Assembly: GCA_009731375.1 (NCBI GenBank)
Contig: BJOX01000152.1
Location: forward strand, 288,480 to 352,479
Reading direction: 5' to 3'
Origin: Paulinella micropora
Lineage: Eukaryota; Cercozoa; Imbricatea; Euglyphida
Length of the DNA: 64,000 bases
The position numbers and the translations under genes are program-made. Below the pieces are notes generated by a model that saw nothing but the letters and a program-made list of their open reading frames with translations, did no database searches and was not told the DNA's origin. Positions 54,876 through 64,000 of this stretch are shown in pieces. Within the stretch, counting starts at the first letter, position 1. Each line of letters begins with the position of its first letter.

Positions 54876-57400
54876 GACTACCTCAAATCTGTTACCTGAG
54901 TCGGCATCAGTGTCGGTAGTGGTTGCGCCTGATGTCGCATAGGCCTGTGGTGCTGAGGAACTCGAGCTTGAGCTCGAGCCGTCTGCCCAGCCCCCATCTC
55001 TGTGGTACGGGCGCTCTGCGCTGCCGTATCCACCTCGGCCAACCCATCTTCCTCCTCCTCTACCTTGAAATACACCTCTTCCTCCTCCTCTTCTCACAAA
55101 TCCTCTCTCCCCCCCGCGAGTGTATGTGCCTCGTGCGAAAGGGGCTCCTCCTCCTCGATTGATTCCTCTCCCTCCTCCTCTTCCTCGTGTTCCACCTCTT
55201 CCTCTACTTGCGGCTTCTATGGCTGCCGTCTTCTGATCATCTCTAGCGAAAAGAGAATTGATCGCGTCAGCTAGTTCGTGGTCATGGTCCGCGACATCCT
55301 GTAATTTCCACCCCTGATCCTTGCGCAGTCGGCGCAGAACGGCGACGGTGTTGGTTTCGTCCGACCGTACGTTCTTGAGGAGTGTGTTTCGGATGCGGGT
55401 GTCCTCGACATCGTGGTTGTACGGGCATTTCTTATTTGTGTGTTTGAAGCATTGTGCCCGTGCCCACCAACGAATACAAGGTGTGTTAGCTTCACGACTG
55501 TTCTCTCTTGGTCGCTTTCCTAGAGATCGTTGCGTATGTGCGGCTTGCGGTTGAGCAGAAGCCGATGCAGAACCGATCAAGGATGCTGTCTGGCTGTCGA
55601 GCCTCTGACAAGCGGTCATTACTTCGGTCCACAACATTTTTGGGCTCACGGCCTTAGTCGTGGCCTCAAAGACGCTCATCTCCAAAAAGTTCAAGTGCTT
55701 TACCTTGTCGAAGGTTTTGCAGTCTTGCATGAGCAGTGTGAGCTTATTTTTGTTGTAGACGTGCAAAGCACTGAGGAAATATAGGAGTATGGCTTTGTGG
55801 TTATAAAAGAGAGTGTACTGGGTGCCCACATTTGTTAAGACAGATGCAAGCTGAGTGACAGACTGCAACTGCTCCGATACTAAGTCGAAAATTTCAAACC
55901 CAATCAATGTGCCAGTGCACAAGTGTTGGTATCCACTTGCCTTAAAGTATCGAATGAGGGCAGCAATGGCCAGAGTACAACTCATCTCTGCATGTCCACC
56001 TTTCCTTGCTAGCTCCTCCTCTCCTCTGTACTTCTCGTAAGTTATACGATCAAAACCAGCTCCAAGGAGGGATCGATCACAGAGATGTTCTAGGACTTCA
56101 TACTCCTGCTCCACCTCACACTGGTTTTGCTGGAAGCATCTGTCCATCTCATTGAACTTAGTCATGAGGGTCTTCTCTGTGTCAGCCTCATTGGCAGTGA
56201 TAGCATAGAGCTTAAGGCCCCCTCCCCCAATTTTGATTTTAGCTAGGGCTGCCTGCAGCGCCTGCTTTTTCTTCTGGGAGTCAGTCAAGTTAATTACTGT
56301 CCCTCCCCCTTGGGGTCCTCCTCCTGTGGGTCCTCCTCCTGCTTTCTTGGGAGCTGGGTTAGATGTGGTAGGTGGAGCCGTTGGCTGTGGAGCCACCCGT
56401 GCTACTGCCATTGCCACAGCTATCTTCTCCTTCTGCTCCTTCTCCTCTTTCTGTCTCGTCTCTTCTTCTTTCACCTGTCGTGCTAGATGAGTCACGAACT
56501 GTGCAAGCCCTGTGGCACTAGAGAGGAAGTGTGCCTTTTCTCTCATGGAAGACTTATCAGCTCTGTTATTATTTGGGATTGTTGTGAGAGGGCCTTTAAT
56601 GAGAGTGTGATTCTTCGTGTGGGCCCATTGTTTCCATGTTGGTTTTTGCTCCTTCCCCTCAAAGAGGCCCTTATGGAGTTGTGTGAGGCGTTCAAGCACC
56701 TGACAAGACTGGTCAACCTCCTCGTAAACAGGATGTTGCCTTGTGTTGTCTTTCAGTGCTTTGTGCATCTCGTTGTAAGCCCCTGTGAAGGCAGTTACAA
56801 AAGCCTCAAGGGCAAACTCAATGCCACTTTGGTTTCTACCTTCGAACTTTCTTTCTAGATTCTTGATATCAGTGGGGACACCACAGACAGACAGCCATGC
56901 TGCAGTTGTGCGTTTATTTTTCCACTGTATGTTTGTGCGTTCATGAAATTCCGCAACGAGCACAGCAGCGTAGAGTGTTGCAGATATGTCGTATATGTCG
57001 CACAGTGTAAGAGTGTCGCCATACTTGATATCCTGCAATGGCACTCTTTCGTGCTCAAACCTCACTTTGTTGAAGAGAGGCTTCGCAAGGCCGGGAATTT
57101 CGATCAGGAGGTTGCTTTGACCTTGTCCTGGTCTATTCTTTTTCTCCTAAGGAATGTAGATGTGTGTTTTATAATAGGTTGGGTAGTTAAGGAAGAAGGA
57201 CTCTTCATCATCATATGTAGCCAACTGTTCCCATGTATTTGGGATATTCTGGCCAACATCCTCCATCTCTCTCTCTGCCTCTGTCAATGGAGAGCCTCCA
57301 GTCTGACCTGCACTCGCTTCTTGTGCATTACCCCCCCCCTGTCGACTCTACATCGGCTGTATACGTATACTCCTCTCTCTTCTCTCCATCTCTATCCCCC
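54870..57400 (-). CDS. Element 2 Gag with CCCH zinc finger and RGG tail (5' end in gap)
   Basis: The true start is lost in the N gap at 57401-57410; copy 2b supplies it. The frame is interrupted by TAG at 57149-57147, where copy 2b has TAC (Tyr). From 57065 it is open for 731 codons to TGA 54872-54870. Features: helical capsid-like region, Gln/Pro and Gly-rich linkers, second helical region (HLCTGTLIGFEIFDLVSEQL), CCCH finger (C-x8-C-x7-C-x3-H, 55478-55413) and a long RGG/Gly-Arg tail with poly-Ser. CCCH with RGG suggests RNA binding in place of the usual CCHC nucleocapsid. Confidence 0.85.
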
Positions 57401-57410
57401 NNNNNNNNNN

Positions 57411-58024
57411 AGTCACGTCTGCTTTTTTTTCTTCTTTTTTTCCTCTGTTATTCTTATCTCTCCATGCAACCTTCTTCTCCTTCTTCCTTTTCTCTGTTGA
57501 AATAGTTCTGGGGCGTCAGGCCCTACACAGAGATAACGATAGTTTGGTCAAAAGAGCTGTTTTGTAGAAGTCAGTCTGTCGTCGGACAGTGCTTCGATAT
57601 TTGTCTTGCTCTTGTGTGAGAGATGTGTAATCTCCTCTGGTTTCTGCAGAGAAAATGCAAGGAAAATGGTTCAGAACAGAGAGTGGGAGTGTTTTGCTCG
57701 TTTCTCCTCTGTCTGTGTGTTTGTCTGATGTTTGTTTCGCACTTGTCCTACTTGGCTTTATGCAAGCAGCAAGAGGGAGTGGAGTAGGTGTGGTCTGGTG
57801 TCTTGTAAAAGAGCACACAGAAGCCAAATGTGCACAAGGGCTAAAGGTTATGCCAGCTTGTGACAAATTGATTGCTTGTTTGTAAGTTTTTTCTTTGAGG
57901 ATGAGTAGGAGTGTTTGTTTTCGTCTGATGTCTGTGAGACAGACAGCGAAAAATGAATTTGTGCTTATCTGATGTCTGTACGACAGATCAGAAAATAAAT
58001 CAGCCTTTAGCTATGGACTCCAAA
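57411..58024 (-). promoter_or_regulatory. Element 2 leader and primer-binding site
   Basis: On the minus strand the 5' LTR is followed by TTTGGAGTCCATAGC (58024-58010), the primer-binding site. Two palindromic hairpins follow at 57992-57968 and 57947-57924, then ~500 bp of leader to Gag. Confidence 0.7.
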
Positions 58025-58242
58025 TGTACTATCCCCAATGATAGCTCAATGGAAGAGTAAGTCGGTAATATAACCAAACGCAGTCCTCAAAAAAGAGAAT
58101 GATGTTTCGTTATATTAGCTCAGTGACGCAAAGACAAAAAGCCGCCAAAAGACCAGGATCAAATTGGCATTTCAGACGTGTCCGGCCAGTCGAAATCTAT
58201 AAATAAGTTTTTAACCGGATAATTCGGGAGGTGATGTCCACA
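58025..58242 (-). repeat. Element 2 5' LTR
   Basis: 218 bp, TGTGGACATCACC to GGATAGTACA on the minus strand. Confidence 0.9.
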
Positions 58243-58573
58243 CTTATCGGTTTACGAATAGTTATTACCCGCCCCCTCACACACACACTCAATACTATTA
58301 ATATTAATACTTTAATTAATTGTAGGACATTAATATTTAATCTGTGTGATTTTTCACCAGTCTCCTGCTCCGGCCGCTTTTGCTTGAAAATGCTATTAAT
58401 ATTAATATTTAATGAATTATTACCGTCACTACTTTCAATCTCGACTAACGACATACAATTGTCTTTCTCGGCAAGAAAGGGAGCGAGGGTCGTACGAACG
58501 GTCCTTTGATTAAGCATTACTCTTATTAAATAAAATACATATATATCATCTAATAGTTGGGAAAAAAACTGTG
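58243..58573. other. No gene seen; AT-rich intergenic sequence
   Basis: Contains repeated TATTAATATTAAT motifs. I see no coding frame or RNA gene. Confidence 0.4.
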
Positions 58574-58860
58574 GGTTACGGGACCTCAAGTGCACTTGCT
58601 CACACCTTTGCTTTTGGAGAGAGACGATCTCCAGTACAGAGCTTGGGGGTGTGTTGACGTGAATGGGGGAGGCTAGGTTCTTACTTTAATAAATTATAGT
58701 TGGACTCGACAGGGGCTTACGGGACCTCAAGTGTCCTTGCTCGCCCCTTTGCACTCGCAGGAACAATGATGGCCAGGTACAGAGCTTTGGTGTTGGAGTC
58801 GGGTTCGGTGAGGCTAGGTGGCTTGGAGGGAGGGAAGCCATAGGGAACACACTACATTCA
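58574..58860 (+). repeat. Diverged tandem duplication, period ~141 bp
   Basis: TTACGGGACCTCAAGTG at 58576 and 58717, TACAGAGCTT and GAGGCTAGGT recur with the same offset. Two units are visible. Confidence 0.7.
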
Positions 58861-58980
58861 AGAAACTGAACTATCCAACCAGTCAAACTCATCAATCTGA
58901 TGCAATCATCTAATTCGATAGAAGTGATACGACAATGCTGAAGTCACACTCATCATTGCAAAGCTCGGGACACGAGGCTT

Positions 58981-59119
58981 TCAAAGGCACATTCTACACC
59001 ACCCAGATTTCCGGGTTCTGGGTGTAAAAGCGGCACAACAGGCCAGTCTTTTCAGGAAGCAAACCCAGAAATCGACACCAGAAATCCGAAAATCTGGGTG
59101 GTGTAGAACGGACCTTTGA
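58981..59119. mobile_element. Family Y inverted-repeat element, 139 bp
   Basis: TCAAAGG..ATTCTACACCACCCAG at the left pairs with CTGGGTGGTGTAGAACGG.CCTTTGA at the right, arms ~35 bp. The centre holds AAAGCGGCACAACAGGCC. It is short, non-coding and has related copies at 2190, 3177 and 59887, which fits a MITE. No certain target duplication is visible. Confidence 0.65.
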
Positions 59120-59200
59120 TTGAAATAGTCAGTTGGGTTTCTGGCTGATCCTGAGCCGTTGTTTCTTTCTGATTATAACGGAAGGCCCGGACCGCGCCGG

Positions 59201-59228
59201 CCTACTACTACTACTACTACTACTACTG

Positions 59229-59284
<56 letters not shown>

Positions 59285-59341
59285 GCCGCTGCTGCTGCTG
59301 CTGTTATTAATACTACTACTACGACTACTACGACTACTACG

Positions 59342-59389
<48 letters not shown>

Positions 59390-59400
59390 GCTCCTGCTGG

Positions 59401-59471
<71 letters not shown>

Positions 59472-59478
59472 TTACTAT

Positions 59479-59534
<56 letters not shown>
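59201..59534. repeat. (CTA)n trinucleotide array
   Basis: CTA/ACT with CTG and ATT interruptions over ~330 bp. Poly-Ser, poly-Leu and poly-Thr frames are repeat translations. Confidence 0.95.
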
Positions 59535-59535
<1 letters not shown>

Positions 59536-59584
59536 CACGGACAGGATGTGATGAGGAGAAATCAAAGTGAATATAAGGAGGTGA

Positions 59585-59800
59585 TGCTGCTGATGCTGCT
59601 GCTGAGGAGGAGGAGGAAGAGGAAGAGGAAGAAGAAGAAGAAGAAGAAGAAGAAGAAGAAGAAGAAGATGATGATGTCACAGGAGCAAAGCGTCTGTTCG
59701 AAGAAGAAGAAGAAGAAGAAGAAGAAGAAGAAGAAGAAGAAGCAGCAGCAGCAGCAGCAGAAGAAGAAGAAGAAGAAGAAGAAGAAGAAGAAGAAGAAGA
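59585..59800. repeat. (GAA)n/(GAG)n array
   Basis: GCT, GAG and then GAA trinucleotides in two blocks separated by ~35 bp, with a (GCA)n patch at about 59741-59759. Confidence 0.95.
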
Positions 59801-59886
59801 CAATGGTTCATGACACAGGTTGAGAAACAGCGTGCGGGGGATTTGAATCTACAACAAGGGTTCAAACACACACATGAAAACACACA

Positions 59887-60126
59887 GGTCAGAGCTATTC
59901 TACACCACCCATAATTTCGGGTTGCTGGTGCCACTTCCTCTGGGGTTTTGCGGCCTGAAAAGCCTGGAATGCGGTGGCAGTTTCACACCCAAAACCCTTT
60001 CTGGGTGCCACTTTCTGGGCTTGCACCCTAAATCACGGGTTTATGGTGGCACTGAAAAGCCCGGTCTGCGGTGGCACTTTCCCACCCGAAACCAGGAAAT
60101 TTGGGTTGAGGTAGAATGAACCTTAG
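59887..60126. mobile_element. Family Y inverted-repeat element, ~240 bp
   Basis: The ends (GCTATTCTACACCACCC and the inverse GGTTGAGGTAGAATGAACC) are related to the 139-bp copy. The interior repeats TGGTGGCAC/GCGGTGGCA and CCTGAAAAGCCTGG motifs, the latter also in the 2.3-kb copy. It is longer than the copy at 58981, probably through internal duplication. Confidence 0.6.
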
Positions 60127-60261
60127 GTTATGACCCTGGCGAATTCTAGGTGTGGATAATTTCGCGGGGAAAGCATGTGAGAAAAGGAAGGACTAAGTGT
60201 AAGTGCATGCGTGACACTGAGTGAATGAGAGGTGAAGAGATCTCAAGAGCTGTAGAAGAGA
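60127..60261. other. Short linker, no gene seen
   Basis: Unique sequence before the next microsatellite. Confidence 0.4.
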
Positions 60262-61081
<820 letters not shown>

Positions 61082-61082
<1 letters not shown>

Positions 61083-61719
61083 CCGATTTGACAGGGACAA
61101 TATAGGGCGCGGCAATACAAGCTAGAGGCTCATCTAACAGATAGATAGATAAACAGATAGATAGATAGATAGATGAAATATCGACTAATGTCAGAAAAAA
61201 GGAGCTTCTGATTTCGTCAACCAAGGAAGTCTGTGGGTAAAGTACTAACCCGATGCCCAGCTAAGCCGTGATGTTTGCACGAAGGGACTGATATAGGCGA
61301 TACCAAATCTCCCTAGTACCAGGCGGGGCCAGGGCTCGTTCCATAAGCGCCCCTTGCAGAACGAGCTCCCACCTCCATTACAGAGGACCCAGTAAGCAGA
61401 TGGAGTTTCCAGACTATTCGACAGTCTAGTATAAACCGACAGCGCACTGTGGGTTTTATTCCGGGCTCAACAAGCGAGAAAGGGCACCCTGAGGGAACAG
61501 AATTGTGCTTCCCGTCGCTATTTCGGCATGTGACTTATAGGCGTATGGCTAGGCACACATAAGGCACCCCACCACGGGCCCAGCACACCCACACCATCCC
61601 CTAATTCTCTGTCTGTCGACAGATGGCACCCATTTCAAAAAAAAAAAAGATAGATAGATAGACAGATCGATAGATAGATGGCAATACAAGCCAGAGGCGC
61701 ATCTAACAGAGAAAGATAA

Positions 61720-61776
<57 letters not shown>

Positions 61777-61807
61777 CGGCAATACAAGCCAGAGGCGCAT
61801 CTAACAG

Positions 61808-61840
<33 letters not shown>

Positions 61841-61841
61841 T

Positions 61842-61882
<41 letters not shown>

Positions 61883-61935
61883 CGGCAATACAAGCCAGAG
61901 GCTCATCTAACAGATAGATAGATAGATAGATAGAT

Positions 61936-61970
<35 letters not shown>

Positions 61971-62185
61971 CGGCAATACAAGCCAGAGGCTCATCTAACA
62001 GATAGATAGAAAGATAGAGAGATAGACAGATAGATAGATAGACGGCAATACAAGCCAGAGGCTCATCTAACAGATAGATAGAAAGATAGAGAGATAGATA
62101 GATAGATAGATAGATAAGATAGAATAGATATATAGATATATAGATAGATAGATAAACTGTGATGCAGGCCAGAGGCTCATCTAAC

Positions 62186-62225
<40 letters not shown>

Positions 62226-62299
62226 GGATAGATAGATGGATAGATAGACGGCAATACAAGCCAGAGGCTTATCTAACAGATAGATAGATAAATAGATAA

Positions 62300-62342
<43 letters not shown>

Positions 62343-62414
62343 GATAAATAGATAGATAGATAAATATATAGATAGATAGATAGATAGATAGAATAGATAG
62401 ATAGAATAGATAGT

Positions 62415-62457
<43 letters not shown>

Positions 62458-62487
62458 ACGATGATACAGGCCAGAGGCTCATCTAAC

Positions 62488-62523
<36 letters not shown>

Positions 62524-63056
62524 GGATAGATAGATAGATAGATAGACGGCAATACAAGCCAGAGGCTCATCCAACAGATAGATAGATAGAAAGATATGTT
62601 TAATGTTTAATCGATGGGCGTGGCTTAGCTTGAAAAGCAATTGCCTCCTATACTACCCCCGGACAAGAACTTTCAGCACCGGCCAAGCTGCACACCAACC
62701 ACTGTCTCGCTGTGGTTGGTGTCTGTGCCCAGTTCAAGCCGAAAGGTCGCCGAGCCCTTTTGAACTATACGGGACAACACTAGAACACTCCCCGGAGCGC
62801 GTGCCCTAAGGAGATGATGTCACACGCAAGTCGAGGTTTCAGGAGTTCACGCTCGTTGTGATTTACCTTCTACAACCCCGACTTCATCAACCCTTTGCAT
62901 CACGCCCCGACTTCATCAGCATGGTCAGGAGTTGGTTGCCTGTTTAGCCCTTGCGCTGCGCGCGATTAACGGCGGACACAAAATCGTCATTATAGGGGCT
63001 TTGGTTTTAGGCCGGAGCACTGCGCAGCTGGCCCTCTGCATCCCCCCCGGATAGAT

Positions 63057-63095
<39 letters not shown>

Positions 63096-63171
63096 ATAAA
63101 TAGATAGATAGATGAATAGATAGATAGACGGCAATACAGGCCAGAGGCTCATCTAACAGATATATAGATAT

Positions 63172-63210
<39 letters not shown>

Positions 63211-63258
63211 TAGATAGATAGATAGATAGAGATATAGATAGATAGATAGATAGATAGG

Positions 63259-63292
<34 letters not shown>

Positions 63293-63432
63293 TGATACAG
63301 GCCAGAGGCTCATCTAACAGATAGATAGAAAGATAGATAGATAGATAGATAGATATAATAGATAGAATAGATAGAATAGATAGAATAGATAGATAAACGG
63401 TAATACAGGCCAGAGGCTCATCTAACAGATAA

Positions 63433-63468
<36 letters not shown>

Positions 63469-63510
63469 ATAGATAGAAAGACGGCAATACAGGCCAGAGG
63501 CTCATCTAAC

Positions 63511-63546
<36 letters not shown>

Positions 63547-64000
63547 TGATAGATTGATAGATAGATTGATAGATAGATAGACGGTAATACAAGCCAGAGG
63601 CTCATCTAACAGACAGACAGATAGATAGATAGATAGATAGATAGATGAAATATCGACTAATGTCAGAAAAAAGGAGCTTCTGATTTCGTCAACCAGGAAG
63701 TCTGTGGGTAAAATTTTAACCCGATGCCCAGCTAAGCCGTGATGTTTGCACGGAGGGACTGGTACAGGCAATACCAAATCTCCCTAGTACCAGGTGGGGC
63801 CAGGGCTCGTTCCATAAGCGCCCCTTGCAGAACGAGCTCCCACCTCCATTACAGAGGACCCAGTAAGCAGATGGAGTTTCGAGACTGTTCGACAGTCTAG
63901 TATAAACCGACAGAGCACTGTGGGTTTTATTCCGGGCTCAACAAGCGAGAAAGGGCACCCTGAGGGAACAGGATTGTGCTTCCCGTCGCTATTTCGGCAT
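61082..64000. repeat. Higher-order tandem array: 31-bp unit plus (TAGA)n, with a 2,472-bp period
   Basis: I count 15 copies of GGCAATACAAGCCAGAGGCTCATCTAACAG-like units (first at 61106, last at about 63583), each followed by (TAGA)n of different length. A ~470-bp unique segment from GATGAAATATCGACTAATG starts at 61172 and again at 63644, where it runs off the window, giving a 2,472-bp higher-order period. The long minus-strand frames repeating [18 protein letters not shown] are translations of this array. Confidence 0.85.
62590..63050. other. Unique 460-bp segment inside the array
   Basis: Non-repetitive sequence between (TAGA)n tracts. It holds a perfect hairpin (CACCAACCAC / GTGGTTGGTG, 62693-62721), the direct repeat CCCGACTTCATCA (about 62877 and 62906) and possible pol III box-like motifs (TGGCTTAGCTTG at 62621, GTTCAAGCC at 62733) spaced wider than in tRNA genes. 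I make no gene call. Confidence 0.45.

Larger units (their letters stand above)
48058..58242 (-). mobile_element. Element 2: full-length Ty3/gypsy-type LTR retrotransposon
   Basis: 10,185 bp on the minus strand with 218-bp LTRs (48058-48275 and 58025-58242), TG...CA ends and a perfect 4-bp CTTA duplication (48054-48057, 58243-58246). Order: LTR, primer site, leader, Gag, UGA, protease, RT, RNase H, integrase, C-terminal extension, 3' UTR, polypurine tract, LTR. The pol frame is open over 1917 codons. Known defects are one TAG in Gag (57147-57149) and two N gaps (49202-49211, 57401-57410). Only ~80 bp separates it from element 2b, in the same orientation. Confidence 0.92.

Noticed and set aside
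59129-59823. Poly-Ser, poly-Leu and poly-Lys frames
   Set aside because: They are translations of (CTA)n and (GAA)n microsatellites.
62621-62742. tRNA gene
   Set aside because: The two box-like motifs are too far apart and no cloverleaf can be drawn.
61106-63613. CRISPR-like array (about 31-bp repeats with spacers)
   Set aside because: The spacers are TAGA microsatellite of varying length, the setting is eukaryotic and no cas gene is present.
61549-63777. Repeat protein with [14 protein letters not shown] units
   Set aside because: The pattern is the 31-bp unit plus (TATC)n read in one frame. Unit spacing varies without regard to reading frame, so it is unlikely to be a protein.

Overview
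This is eukaryotic nuclear DNA. It has spliced genes with GT-AG introns, non-LTR (LINE) and LTR retrotransposons, MITE-like elements and a very high load of microsatellites. I cannot place the organism with confidence. A simple-repeat-rich alga, protist or aquatic invertebrate would all fit. Several N runs, two of them flanked by short direct duplications, show that this is a draft scaffold.

Layout. 1-4.5 kb: microsatellites, fragments of a short inverted-repeat element (called family Y here), and two copies of a ~410 bp SINE-like repeat lying in (ATT)n tracts. 4.5-10.67 kb: an almost complete LINE (endonuclease, reverse transcriptase, CCHC finger) with one frameshift and a (TTA)n tail. 10.7-15.7 kb: a pile-up of 5'-truncated 3' ends of a second LINE with a (CAA)n tail, one keeping the end of its ORF. 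16.1-18.0 kb: a three-exon SIAH-like RING E3 ligase gene. 20.17-31.23 kb: a complete Ty3/gypsy-type retrotransposon (element 1, + strand) with 711/712 bp LTRs and broken ORFs. 31.4-33.2 kb: a two-exon host gene of unknown family with in-frame TAGs. 33.5-36.1 kb (-): a zinc-finger protein, possibly transposon-derived. 36.9-38.5 kb (-): a hypothetical gene with a minisatellite-coded exon. 39.3-39.5 kb: a GC-rich island. 41.1-48.0 kb (-): a scrambled, deleted copy (2b) of the neighbouring element, carrying a MITE inside its LTR. 48.06-58.24 kb (-): a full-length Ty3/gypsy-type element (element 2) with 218 bp LTRs and a 1917-codon pol frame. 58.2-61.1 kb: family Y inverted-repeat elements and microsatellites. 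61.1-64 kb: a higher-order tandem array in which a ~31 bp unit alternates with (TAGA)n.

The most interesting biology is in the two gypsy-type elements. They share an unusual Gag (CCCH zinc finger plus RGG tail instead of a CCHC knuckle), a protease motif without the usual glycine (DTMA/DTQA), the same primer-binding start (TTTGGAGTCC), 4-bp target duplications and a conserved C-terminal domain beyond the integrase. In element 2 gag and pol lie in one frame separated by a single UGA in the context CAA UGA CUA G, a known stop-readthrough motif, and this is conserved in copy 2b. Second in interest is the chaining of a LINE and SINE-like repeats end to end through (ATT)n tracts, which suggests insertion into that microsatellite.
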